Part shown: positions 18,351 through 27,510 of the stretch, in pieces
How the letters are laid out: every line of letters starts with the position of its first letter
How positions within the stretch are numbered: the first letter of the stretch is position 1
Translations under genes and position numbers: made by a program
Notes under the pieces: model-generated
The model's input: only the letters and a program-made list of their open reading frames with translations
The model's database searches: none
What the model was told of the DNA's origin: nothing
Assembly: GCA_022870745.1 (NCBI GenBank)
Contig: CP085323.1
Location: forward strand, 372,001 to 436,000
Origin: Silvibacterium acidisoli
GTDB taxonomy: Bacteria > Acidobacteriota > Terriglobia > Terriglobales > Acidobacteriaceae
Reading direction: 5' to 3'
DNA length: 64,000 bases

Positions 18351-20660
18351 TTATTGCAGCAGGCCGAAGACCACCACGCCGTTCTGTATGCCGATAAAGA
18401 CCTTGCCGTTGGCCACTACCGGCGTGACGAACTTGTTGTCGGTAAAGTTGTCACGGCCACCTGTCTGGCTGCTGTCATAGAGTTCTTCTGACAGGTCGGT
18501 CGCAGCGTACGCATGAAGGACGCCGCCAACGTGCACACGATTTTCTACCGCCCACACAATGCCGTTCTGCGTGCCGTTCGAACTCACGCTCGGTGAGGTG
18601 CCGGGATAGGCAAAGGTTTCCGCAGTCTGGCTGCTTGCCGCCACCTGCACCTTCGCGCTCACGACCTCGAAGGCTTTCATCACATCGCCGTTCGAGCCGT
18701 AGTAGATCGTTCCGTTGAAGTAGGCGGGGCTGGCGTACACTCCGGTGGGGAGTGCCCCGGTCAACTGTTGATAGATATGGTTTCCCGATGCGTCGAACTT
18801 GCCCATGTTGCTGGTGTCGACGATATACATGTTGGCGTCTTTTCCGGCGCCGACCGCAAGCTTATAGCTCTTTCCCGAAGCATCCGTCATCGCGGGCAAC
18901 ATGAGGACTCCACCGGATCCAAGATCCTTATCCTCGTTCGACTCGGTTACGGTATTTGACGGGTTGAAGTAGTCGCTCACTGCGAGCTTGCCTTTGACAG
19001 TCGATACCTTCAGGAAGGCGTTGCCGTAGTCCTGGTGTATCGGGAAGCCGTTGGCGTCGAGCGTGGCGTCAAAACTTCCATTGGCATCGAGGAAGTACAG
19101 GTTTCCGTCGGCGTCGCCCGTGAACCCGGCGCCCGACATCCAGATCGAGCCTTCGCCTCCACCGAATCCGGAGACGCCACTGTTGGGCGTCAGGTTCAGC
19201 ACTGATATCTGCTTCAGTGTCAGCTCGCTGTAGGCCATCAGCCAGCCAGTGTACGGCTCGATGTCACAGTGCGAGGCCCAGCCCAGGTAGATGATGCCGT
19301 TCATGAGCAGCAGGCTCACGCGTTCGTCATACTGGCCGGGCGCGAAGGTCTGCACTCCGTTCACTGAAAATACGCCGGTACCGGGATAGGTTGCCTGTAT
19401 CTCCGACGGGCTTCCACTCAGCTCAGCCCCGGTGGTGACGTCGAGCGCGTGCAGGCGTTGATGATAGTTGCCGCTTGCATCCTTGGTCATGGCAACCAGG
19501 AAGATCGCGCCATTCGCGCCGTAGTGACGATCGATGACCGGTGTAGCCGTGATGCCGATCTCGGGTGAGATCGTGCCGCAAGAGTGCGAGTCGCTGGGGG
19601 TCTCTCCCGAGGCCAGTACAGAAACCTTCCAGAGCTGGGCACCCGTATCCGCGTCGAAGGCGTAGACGCTGTCGTGCTCAGAGGCCGCATACACCACGTT
19701 ATGCGATTGCCCATTGACGGTCACGGCAGAGAGATAGAGCGGCGCGGCATCTGCCTTGCCATCCATCACAAGGACGCGCAGCTTTCCGAAGGTCGAGGGA
19801 GTCACGTTCGAAGGAGTGAGCGTTGTCTCCAAAGCATTCCATCCATCGCGGGCCCTGTCGTAGTGGTAGGTCGTGACATCGACCGTCGCGGGGGGAGGCG
19901 GATGGCTGATTGTCAGCGCTGCCGTAACGGCGTGGTTCAGCGAGCCTTGGCTCGCGTAGAAGAGTACCGTCACTTTTCCTGCAGCCGCGCTCGCGGAGGC
20001 CGCAAACTGGATTGCCTGTGGCTTTCCCGAGGCCAGTGTCAGGCTGGCAGGGCTGGCAGTCACCCCTGCCGGCAATCCATAGATCGCCACATGAACGGTG
20101 CCGCTGAACTGGCTGTTGCCGGTAGCGCTTAAATTGATCGACTGCGAAGTGCCGCCTGCTGCAAGAGCGGCGGTCGCGGGCGAAATGCCGAGAGCAAAGT
20201 CCGGTTGGGACGTGGCAGCACCGGCGCTTAGAACCAACGTCAGCAGTACCGTGTGAACGAGGGTGCCGGAGGAGCCCTTCACAGCAATCCTCGCGGTTTC
20301 AGGCGTTATGCCGGCGCCAGCATTGAAGGAGATCGCCTGTGGCGTTCCTGCAATGAGTGTGAGCGCGGCAGGCGAGGCGGTTAGCCCGGCGGGAAGACCT
20401 GAGAGGGAGAGCGCGACGCTGCCGCTGAAGCCGTTCAGCGGCAGCGCGGTGAACGTAATGCTCTGCGAGCTGCCAGCCACAATGTTTGCCGTTGTGGAAG
20501 AGAGAAAGAGAATGAAGTCCGGCTGGGAGACCGATTCGGCCGACGCGGTCTGCATGGCGCCCTGGCCGTCCCATGCCTGGGAGGTCGCTCCGCAGGCCAT
20601 CAGAGCGGCGAGGAAGGCAATGCTAAGGAGGCAACGACGAAGATCCCCGACTATGCGCAT
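18351..20660 (-). CDS. secreted lipoprotein with Ig-like repeats and PQQ-type propeller
   Basis: 769 residues. N-terminal signal LLSIAFLAALMACGATS with a lipobox-like LMAC. Two similar about 100-residue beta modules follow (PDFILFLSSTTANIVAGSSQ and PDFALGISPATAALAAGGTSQ, each with FSG, LPAG-TASPA-LTL), then a beta-propeller with PQQ/outer-membrane-assembly-like blades (VVYAASEHDSVYAFDADTG, AQLWKVSV, GKVFIGIQNGVVVFGLL). Proteins of this layout are exported and surface-bound in Acidobacteria; some related propellers are dehydrogenases, but no quinone or calcium ligands can be named here. It ends only 11 bp before the -35 side of the padR promoter. Confidence 0.8.
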   Translation of the reverse strand: MRIVGDLRRCLLSIAFLAALMACGATSQAWDGQGAMQTASAESVSQPDFILFLSSTTANIVAGSSQSITFTALPLNGFSGSVALSLSGLPAGLTASPAALTLIAGTPQAISFNAGAGITPETARIAVKGSSGTLVHTVLLTLVLSAGAATSQPDFALGISPATAALAAGGTSQSINLSATGNSQFSGTVHVAIYGLPAGVTASPASLTLASGKPQAIQFAASASAAAGKVTVLFYASQGSLNHAVTAALTISHPPPPATVDVTTYHYDRARDGWNALETTLTPSNVTPSTFGKLRVLVMDGKADAAPLYLSAVTVNGQSHNVVYAASEHDSVYAFDADTGAQLWKVSVLASGETPSDSHSCGTISPEIGITATPVIDRHYGANGAIFLVAMTKDASGNYHQRLHALDVTTGAELSGSPSEIQATYPGTGVFSVNGVQTFAPGQYDERVSLLLMNGIIYLGWASHCDIEPYTGWLMAYSELTLKQISVLNLTPNSGVSGFGGGEGSIWMSGAGFTGDADGNLYFLDANGSFDATLDANGFPIHQDYGNAFLKVSTVKGKLAVSDYFNPSNTVTESNEDKDLGSGGVLMLPAMTDASGKSYKLAVGAGKDANMYIVDTSNMGKFDASGNHIYQQLTGALPTGVYASPAYFNGTIYYGSNGDVMKAFEVVSAKVQVAASSQTAETFAYPGTSPSVSSNGTQNGIVWAVENRVHVGGVLHAYAATDLSEELYDSSQTGGRDNFTDNKFVTPVVANGKVFIGIQNGVVVFGLLQ

Positions 20661-20852
20661 AGATCACCAGCTTTGCGCCAAACACCAGCGCGAAGAGAGA
20701 TGCAGAGTCGTGCCCGGGAGCTGTTACCGGCAAGGGAAGACGCCGTCCGCGAAGACATTTAACAGCAGCGGCACCGGATCAGGCAAGTTCTGCGATGCGG
20801 CAAGGAATGCGGCCTCCGCATATCGCGTAGGCCCACATGCCTTACGTTGCAC

Positions 20853-22007
20853 TTAGATCGAGTTAAGGGCTTGCTCGAGATCATAAAGAAGGTCTTCAAC
20901 CTCCTCGATACCTACTGAAATGCGCACCAGGCCATCGGTGATGCCCAGTTGAGCGCGCGCCTCTGCTCCGATCGCTGCGTGGGTCATCGTCGCTGGATGC
21001 GAGATCAGAGTCTCGACGCCGCCGAGCGATTCGCCAAGCGTGCAGACCTTAACGCTGGTCAGTAACTTGTTGGCGTTCTCGAGCGAGCCTGTTTCGAACG
21101 AGATCATGCCACCGAAGCCGGTCATCTGCTTTTGGGCCAACTCGTGTCCTGGATGGCTGGGCAGACCGGGATAGAAGACCTTCGCGACCTTCTTATGTCC
21201 GGCGAGGAATTCGGCCACGCGCCGTCCGCTTTCGTCATGCTGCTTCATGCGTACGGCAAGCGTCTTCACACCGCGCAGAATCATCCAGCATTCAAATGGA
21301 GAAAGAATCCCTCCGGTGCACTTCTGCACGAAGGCAAAATTTTCTTTGTGCTCCGGCTTGGTGCCGATCAGCACGCCGCCCAGTCCGTCGCTATGCCCAT
21401 TCAGGTACTTGGTCGTCGAGTGCATCACGATGTCCGCACCCAGCTCGATTGGCCGCTGAAAATACGGGGACATGAAGGTGTTGTCCACCGCCAGTTCCAC
21501 GCCTTTGTCATGACAGATATCGGCAACCGCGCGGATGTCGGTCAGCGTCATCAGCGGATTGGTAGGCGTCTCGATATGCACAAGCTTTGTCGTGGGGCGA
21601 ATGGCACGGCGAACATTTTCCGGATCGGAGGTGTCCACGTAGTCGAACTCGATGCCGTAGCGGGTAACGATCTGGTTGAAGAGCCGGGGCGTGCCGCCGT
21701 AGACATTTGCTCCGCAGATGACGTGATCGCCCGACTTGAACATGGTGATCATCGCCATGATTGCCGCCATACCGCTGGCGAAGACATGTCCGCTGGCGCC
21801 GCCTTCGAGCGAAGCCAGATTTGTCTCGAGGGCATCGCGGGTCGGGTTGGAGACGCGTGAGTACTCGTAGCCCTTGTGGCGCCCAATCTCCTCCTGCGCG
21901 TAGGTCGAGGAGAGATAGAGAGGTACGTTCACGGCACCTGTCTGCGGATCGGGGGCCTGGCCGTCGTGGATGGCTCGTGTGGCAAAGCCGTGCTTTTGTT
22001 CGCTCAT
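20853..22007 (-). CDS. cystathionine gamma-synthase/gamma-lyase family PLP enzyme
   Basis: 384 residues, the usual length for the Cys/Met metabolism fold-type I family. Signatures: GYEYSRVSNPTRDALE, ASGMAAI, VDNTFMSPYFQRPIELGADIV and the PLP lysine in HSTTKYLNGHSD. Cannot be assigned with certainty to MetB (O-acyl-homoserine plus cysteine to cystathionine) or MccB/CGL (cystathionine to cysteine). It lies 54 bp downstream of a cysteine synthase/CBS-type gene, which suggests reverse transsulfuration (MccA-MccB type) or a cysteine-to-methionine route. Confidence 0.9.
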   Translation of the reverse strand: MSEQKHGFATRAIHDGQAPDPQTGAVNVPLYLSSTYAQEEIGRHKGYEYSRVSNPTRDALETNLASLEGGASGHVFASGMAAIMAMITMFKSGDHVICGANVYGGTPRLFNQIVTRYGIEFDYVDTSDPENVRRAIRPTTKLVHIETPTNPLMTLTDIRAVADICHDKGVELAVDNTFMSPYFQRPIELGADIVMHSTTKYLNGHSDGLGGVLIGTKPEHKENFAFVQKCTGGILSPFECWMILRGVKTLAVRMKQHDESGRRVAEFLAGHKKVAKVFYPGLPSHPGHELAQKQMTGFGGMISFETGSLENANKLLTSVKVCTLGESLGGVETLISHPATMTHAAIGAEARAQLGITDGLVRISVGIEEVEDLLYDLEQALNSI

Positions 22008-22061
22008 GATGATTCGCTTCTTCCTGGATCCGGTTTCGATTAGTTGATATGTGAGGATGAA

Positions 22062-23015
22062 TCAGCCTTCGAAGATCTTCTTCGAAAGATAGCGTTCGGC
22101 TGAATCGGCCACGATCGTGGCCACGCGTTTGCCGGGGCCGAGACGCTTTGCGACAGCCACCGCCGCATGCAGGACCGCTCCCGAGCTTGAACCTGCCAGT
22201 ACGCCCTCTTCGGCGGCCAGACGGCGCACCATGGCAAAAGCATCGGCATCGGTCACCTGGATGATCTCGTCCGTGACGGTGCGGTTGAAGGTCGCCGGAA
22301 CGAACGATGCTCCGATGCCCTCCACGCGATGGGGACCGGGAGCACCGCCTTGCAGGACCGATCCTTCGGTTTCAACCGCAACCGTCCAGGTTTCCGGTCG
22401 ATGCTCCTTAAGATAGCGGGCGATGCCGGAGAAAGTACCTCCCGTGCCGACACCGGCTACGAAGGCATCCACGCGCCCTTGCATCTGCTGCCACAGCTCG
22501 GCGGCCGTGGTGTCATGATGAAATTGAGGATTGGCCTGATTTTCAAACTGGAGAGCGGCAAAAGCCTTCGGATCGTTAGCAGCGAACTCCTGCGCGCGAC
22601 GAATGGCCCCCTTCATCCCTTCGGCCTCCGGGGTGCGCTCGACGGTAGCGCCGAAGCCGCGCATGAGGATGCACTTTTCCTCTGCAAAGCCCTCCGGAAC
22701 GAAGAGCTTGACCTTGTATCCACGATTGACGCCCACAAGCGCCAATCCGACCCCCGTATTTCCGGCGGTTGCTTCGACAATGGTGGAACCAGGGCCGAGC
22801 CTGCCCTGTTTCTCTGCCTCGAGAATCATCCCCATCGCGGCGCGGTCTTTGACGCTGCCGCCCGGGTTGAGGAATTCGAGTTTGGCGTAGAGCGCGGCGG
22901 CATCCGCCCCGGCAATCCGGCCTAGCCGGAGCATCGGGGTGTAGCCAATCAACTCGCTCATCTCTTCGGCAACACGCAGGCTGCCGGACTGAAGGATTGT
23001 TTGAGATTCATTCAT
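22062..23015 (-). CDS. cysteine synthase / cystathionine beta-synthase family protein
   Basis: 317 residues from ATG 23015 (the frame is open to 23066, but homologs begin near this Met). Fold-type II PLP enzyme: lysine in NPGGSVKDRAA, the EATAGNTG substrate loop, phosphate-binding GVGTGGTFSG, and C-terminal SSGAV and SAERYLSKKIF. It makes cysteine from O-acetylserine and sulfide, or cystathionine from serine and homocysteine; no C-terminal regulatory CBS domains are present. First gene of a two-gene unit with the gamma-synthase/lyase. Confidence 0.92.
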   Translation of the reverse strand: MNESQTILQSGSLRVAEEMSELIGYTPMLRLGRIAGADAAALYAKLEFLNPGGSVKDRAAMGMILEAEKQGRLGPGSTIVEATAGNTGVGLALVGVNRGYKVKLFVPEGFAEEKCILMRGFGATVERTPEAEGMKGAIRRAQEFAANDPKAFAALQFENQANPQFHHDTTAAELWQQMQGRVDAFVAGVGTGGTFSGIARYLKEHRPETWTVAVETEGSVLQGGAPGPHRVEGIGASFVPATFNRTVTDEIIQVTDADAFAMVRRLAAEEGVLAGSSSGAVLHAAVAVAKRLGPGKRVATIVADSAERYLSKKIFEG

Positions 23016-23186
23016 GGCAAAAACACCCCAGTGTAGCAGGAAGGCGTCCTGGCCCGGTCTTTTCAATCCTATGAAAGTCGTTACAATCCGGTAGGGATTT
23101 ACTTGTTGGTTATAAGGCGAAAAATAGGTAATCTTTTAGAAATTCTTGACCAAAATCAATTTGTGACGAGGCAGTTCTAACGCGCC

Positions 23187-24926
23187 GTGTCTCCGATCGT
23201 ACCCAATACCGCTCCGAAGCAAAATCGGACCCCGCTTCTCCTCGCGCTCTCGGCGATCGGCGTAACGATATGCGTATGTGCCGCAGGCTGGATGCACTAC
23301 GATGCAGCCGTCAAGCTCGATCAGTCCCGCGACTGGCTTGAGCATTCAGAGACGGTCATCTCGAATATCCAGATCGAGCAGCAGCGCCTCGATCGTATCG
23401 AGCCGGCCGTTCGCCTCTTCCACCTCACCCAGGACGACAACAATCTGCAGGCAGCCCAGACGAACAGCGTGGCCCTGCACGCGACGGCCCTGCATCTGCA
23501 ACAGCTCCTGGCGGATAATCCCCAGCAAGCCTCAAATACGCGCAACCTGGTCCAGTACAGCGAGCGCCTGATGCACACGCTGGCGCATCTCTCTCCACAG
23601 GACGACCCTCCGGCACAGACTGCCCTGGCCTGCCGAGAGACACTCAGCCTGATGCAGACGCTCGAACGCGAGCTGCTTACCCAGCGAACCGACGATTCCA
23701 AGGTCAATGCCAGCCGCAATATCCTGCTGAGCATCGCCTTTACGGCGCTCTCCATGCTGGTCGTCATCGTCCTGTTCGGTTTCCTCATTCGCGACGCATT
23801 TCGCCGCCGGCGGGACGAGGGACAGATATTTGAAGCCAATGAAAAACTGGCCGGATCGGTGCGCGCCCTCGAGCGCCAGGCGCGTGAGTCGGAACTGATC
23901 ACCTCCGCTCGCGATGAGCTCCAGCTCTGCGTCAATTCGGTTCAGGCATGGAACGTATCGACACGCTACCTTGAGCAGCTGCTGCCCGGAACCAGCGGCG
24001 CCATGTGCCTGATCAATCACTCACGGCAGTCCCTTGAGATTTCCTCAGTCTGGAATCGCCCGACCAACCTGCTCGATGGCTTCGCGCTGGACGCCTGCTG
24101 CGGACTGCGCTCTGGCATGATGCGCTGGCGCAAGTCGGGCTACTCCGAGGTACATTGCTCGCATTTCTCCGGAGCCGCTCCGGAGAACTACCTTTGCCTG
24201 CCGCTTTCGGCCCACGGCGAGACTCTAGGCATCGTCATGGTGGAATGTGCCTCAACTGGCCTCGCGGCAATGGTGGACGCCAACCTGCCCACGCTGCAGC
24301 AGCTGGTGACGCTCGCCGCCATCGCCATCGCCGGCCTTAACCTGCGTATGAAGCTCGAGCACCAGTCGATCCGCGATGGACTGACCGGCCTCTTCAATCG
24401 GCATTTCATGGAAATCGCGCTCGACCGCGAAATGCGCCGCGCCGAGCGCCAGCAGAAACCGCTGGCCGTACTTATGCTCGACGTGGACCACTTCAAGCAG
24501 TTCAATGACACCTACGGGCACGAGGCCGGCGATACGGTTCTGCGCGAGGTGGCGGAGACACTGCGCCTGACGGTCCGCACCGAAGACATCGTTTGCCGCT
24601 ACGGCGGCGAAGAGTTTGTCGTGATCCTGCCCGAGGTGAACGGACAGGAAGCGGTGGAGCGGGCTGACCGGATTCGCCAGATGGTCGGCGAGGTGCGTTT
24701 GCGCTTCCGTGCCCAGTCGCTCCGCGAGATTACAATTTCGGCCGGTGTCGCGGTTTATCCCGACAACGCCGATACCCTCGAGCAGCTGTTGCGGCTTGCG
24801 GATCGCGCCCTCTATGCGGCAAAACACCAGGGGCGCAACCGGGTCGTCCTCACCCCGACCCAGCGGGTAACAGACGTCGAAGCCTCAGCAGCTCTGCCGG
24901 GTTCACTTTCGAGCGCCCTTATTTAA
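23187..24926 (+). CDS. membrane diguanylate cyclase with GAF-like sensor
   Basis: 579 residues from GTG 23187. Order: TM1 (LLLALSAIGVTICVCAAGW), periplasmic helical region of about 130 residues like CHASE3-type sensors, TM2 (ILLSIAFTALSMLVVIVLFGFLI), a GAF-like domain (about 240-390), then GGDEF. The catalytic motif is RYGGEEF, and the inhibitory I-site RTED stands exactly five residues ahead, so the enzyme should be active and product-inhibited. Makes cyclic di-GMP from GTP. Stands alone, divergent from the cysteine genes. Confidence 0.93.
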   Translation: MSPIVPNTAPKQNRTPLLLALSAIGVTICVCAAGWMHYDAAVKLDQSRDWLEHSETVISNIQIEQQRLDRIEPAVRLFHLTQDDNNLQAAQTNSVALHATALHLQQLLADNPQQASNTRNLVQYSERLMHTLAHLSPQDDPPAQTALACRETLSLMQTLERELLTQRTDDSKVNASRNILLSIAFTALSMLVVIVLFGFLIRDAFRRRRDEGQIFEANEKLAGSVRALERQARESELITSARDELQLCVNSVQAWNVSTRYLEQLLPGTSGAMCLINHSRQSLEISSVWNRPTNLLDGFALDACCGLRSGMMRWRKSGYSEVHCSHFSGAAPENYLCLPLSAHGETLGIVMVECASTGLAAMVDANLPTLQQLVTLAAIAIAGLNLRMKLEHQSIRDGLTGLFNRHFMEIALDREMRRAERQQKPLAVLMLDVDHFKQFNDTYGHEAGDTVLREVAETLRLTVRTEDIVCRYGGEEFVVILPEVNGQEAVERADRIRQMVGEVRLRFRAQSLREITISAGVAVYPDNADTLEQLLRLADRALYAAKHQGRNRVVLTPTQRVTDVEASAALPGSLSSALI

Positions 24927-24934
24927 AGCCTTGC

Positions 24935-24963
24935 CTGATGCCAGTCGCGAGACCCGGCATCAG
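24935..24963. terminator. weak hairpin between convergent genes
   Basis: Arms CTGATGCC and GGCATCAG with a 13-base loop, between a diguanylate cyclase gene and a VWA gene. No U-tract follows, so the terminator function is doubtful. Confidence 0.35.
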
Positions 24964-24965
24964 AC

Positions 24966-26150
24966 TCACTTCTTCTGGGTGTCGTTGCCCGCCGATGCCT
25001 TCGAGTAATAGCCGCTTCGTGTGCGAACAGTCAGCTTGCCATGGGCGCCATGAGCTTCGACGCGAATGCTTCGAAACCCAGGAACCTCCGGCGGCTTGGT
25101 CGAGTGATAACCGATGGTGTACTGGTTGCGGATATCATGTGCGACCTCGGTAGCGATCTCATCGACTTCAGCCAGCGACTTCGGAAAGAAAGCAAGCCCC
25201 CCGGTTTCGTCCGATAGCAGCTTCAGAGCCCGGCGCGCGCGCTTCGATTCCCTGCCGCTTTCGTCCCCGAAGAGCAGGCCGATGGAATAGACCACCGGAC
25301 CCTGCAGCGCCTGGATGCGGCGGATGGTCTGCTCCAGATTGAAGGTTGAAGCATTGTCTTCGCCATCGGTAATGATGAGAAGCGCCTGCTTCGGGCGTTT
25401 GGCGTACTTCGAAAGCTGGTCGGCCGAGGCGACGACAGCGTCATACATCGCCGTGCCACCTTTCGAATCGATATGCGAAAGCCCTTCGCGAAGCTTGCCC
25501 AGGTCGGCGGTGAAGTCCTGATCGATGAACGCTTCGTCGGAAAAGTTCACGATGAACGACTCATCCTGCGGGTTCGAGGCTTTGACCATGTCGAGCGCCG
25601 CAGCGTTCACGGCCGAGCGTTTATCGCGCATCGAGCCGGAGTTGTCTACAAGAATGCCGATCGAGACGGGGATATCCTGGTGCTGGAATGAAGCGATCGT
25701 CTGCGGAACATTATCCTCCCAGATCTTCACGTCTTCCTTCTTCAGATCGTTGACCAGGTGCCCTTCCGAATCAAGGACGGTCACATTCAGAATCACTTCA
25801 TCGACGTTGCGAGTCAGCGTGAAGACGCCTTTATCGTTGCGCCCCACTTCGCCGGGCTGGGCACTGGATTGCCCTGCCGCCTCCGCCTCCTCCTGTTTCT
25901 GATTCATTGGGGCGTTGTCAGCGGTATCGGGCGAAACCACCGGATCGCGGTCCACGTCGAGCGGCTGCTGCGTTTCCGGTTTGGGAGCGGGCTTGGCACT
26001 GGTCGACTGGGCAGGCAGCGGAGGCAGCCCGGCAAGCGCGCGAGCAGCAGGCGACGTAGGCTCAGAAGGCGGAACGCTCTGAGCCAGCGCGGTCGATACC
26101 AGAAGACCAAAAATGAGTACCCGGAGCGGGCGGCTATTGCAAAGGGGCAT
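24966..26150 (-). CDS. secreted VWA-domain protein
   Basis: 394 residues from ATG 26150. Signal peptide (LRVLIFGLLVSTALAQS), a Pro/Ala/Glu-rich linker of about 80 residues, then a small beta domain (VDEVILNVTVLDSEGHLVNDLKKEDVKIWEDNVPQ, broken here for description) and a VWA domain with MIDAS motif DNSGSMRDKR and later DGEDNAST. This is the VWFA-related layout frequent in Acidobacteriota. VWA domains bind metal and protein partners; the partner is unknown. The start overlaps the end of the upstream VWA gene by 17 bp, so the two are translationally linked. Confidence 0.88.
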   Translation of the reverse strand: MPLCNSRPLRVLIFGLLVSTALAQSVPPSEPTSPAARALAGLPPLPAQSTSAKPAPKPETQQPLDVDRDPVVSPDTADNAPMNQKQEEAEAAGQSSAQPGEVGRNDKGVFTLTRNVDEVILNVTVLDSEGHLVNDLKKEDVKIWEDNVPQTIASFQHQDIPVSIGILVDNSGSMRDKRSAVNAAALDMVKASNPQDESFIVNFSDEAFIDQDFTADLGKLREGLSHIDSKGGTAMYDAVVASADQLSKYAKRPKQALLIITDGEDNASTFNLEQTIRRIQALQGPVVYSIGLLFGDESGRESKRARRALKLLSDETGGLAFFPKSLAEVDEIATEVAHDIRNQYTIGYHSTKPPEVPGFRSIRVEAHGAHGKLTVRTRSGYYSKASAGNDTQKK

Positions 26151-27213
26151 AGTATCCGGCACGTGCATGAACGGTGAGCGGCGGCAAGCCAGCCGGGGGC
26201 ACCAGTCTCACTTTCAATTTACGCCACTTGCCGTCGCGTTTGTCATCGTCCGGCTTGTAACCCAGCACATATTCGTTGCGCAGCTCGGAGCTGATCTTGG
26301 CAGCGATGTCTCCCATCTCATCCACGTTGTCCACGCGGAAGAGCCTGCCGCCCGTGTCTTCACTGATGTCGTTCAACAGCAATGGCCCCATCCGCTCCTC
26401 GGTCGTGGCTGCGTAAGGGTCAAAGATGCCGATGGAGTAAATCTGCGTTCCCGCTTCCTTCACCAGCGACCTTACCTCGCCTTCAGTGTAGCGGCTGCGA
26501 TTGTCGCCTCCGTCAGAAACAACGAGCAGCGCGCGCCGTTCAAATTTCGCCTCCTTCATCTTACTCAGGCCGAAATAGATAGCGTCGAGCAGGGCGGTTC
26601 GGTGCTCCGCTTTCACCATCTGGAGACGCGATTCAATCTGCTCGGGCGCCGAGGTAAAGTCCTCGATCAGCTCGGGGCGGTCGTTGAAACCGATGACGAA
26701 GAATTCATCCTGCGGATTCGAAGTCTTCATGAATTCGAGGATGGAGTCGCGGGCGCGCAGCACCTTGTTGTTCATGCTGCCGCTCAGGTCAAAGATAATG
26801 CCGATCGATACCGGTGCATCTTCGGTCGAGAACGATTTGAGCAGCTGCAGCCGGTTGTTCTCATAGATGAAGAAGTTTTCCTTCTCCAGGCCGGTGACAA
26901 GGCGGTCCATGGTATCGGTGACAGTCAGCGGAACCAGCACCAGGTTCACATTCACGCGGATACGCTCGCCCGCCCGGGCTCTCAGCGCGGCCGGACCCTC
27001 GAGCGCAGGGGCTTCCTTGCTCGGCTCAGGCGGTTTTGGCTGTACATGAACGTTATTCAGGGGGTCTTCCTGGGCGTGAGCCAAACGTGTGCCCGCCGCG
27101 ATTGAAAGCAGCAATAAAATCCTGCAGGCGAAACGAACAGTCCGGGCCAGCTTCCGCACCCGAAGTCCATCCGTTGGCCTCGCGTCGTGATACGCGTTTG
27201 AAGACGCCCTCAT
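26134..27213 (-). CDS. secreted VWA-domain protein
   Basis: 359 residues. Basic N-terminus then a hydrophobic signal (FACRILLLLSIAAGTRLAHAQ). The beta domain (VNLVLVPLTVTDTMDRLV, ENFFIYENN) precedes a VWA fold with MIDAS motif DLSGSMNNK and a second acidic loop VSDGGDNRSRY. It is a paralog of the downstream gene and overlaps it, pointing to a local duplication and possibly a heteromeric complex. Function unknown. Confidence 0.88.
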   Translation of the reverse strand: MRASSNAYHDARPTDGLRVRKLARTVRFACRILLLLSIAAGTRLAHAQEDPLNNVHVQPKPPEPSKEAPALEGPAALRARAGERIRVNVNLVLVPLTVTDTMDRLVTGLEKENFFIYENNRLQLLKSFSTEDAPVSIGIIFDLSGSMNNKVLRARDSILEFMKTSNPQDEFFVIGFNDRPELIEDFTSAPEQIESRLQMVKAEHRTALLDAIYFGLSKMKEAKFERRALLVVSDGGDNRSRYTEGEVRSLVKEAGTQIYSIGIFDPYAATTEERMGPLLLNDISEDTGGRLFRVDNVDEMGDIAAKISSELRNEYVLGYKPDDDKRDGKWRKLKVRLVPPAGLPPLTVHARAGYYAPLQ

Positions 27214-27510
27214 GTTTCCTCAACTCTCGCATTCCGACCGGGGCTTCTCCGTTCTTGCTGGGCGCGCACAGACCTCCGGGCGGATTCCAGTGCCGGTGTC
27301 GAGCATCCTAGCATGCCCGTGTGTCTCTGACTTGTCTCTTTTATTGCATCGAAACAGAGTGAGCAAAGGGATGAAAGCGTTGACGAAAACTGTTGCTGTC
27401 CGCAATCGAGACTGCGTTCCCGGATCGGGCCGCACGGCCAGCGAACCATCGCAAACGACTGATTTACAATCGGTCAAGATTGAAGTTCAGGTATAGACTG
27501 CTTCCCCTGC

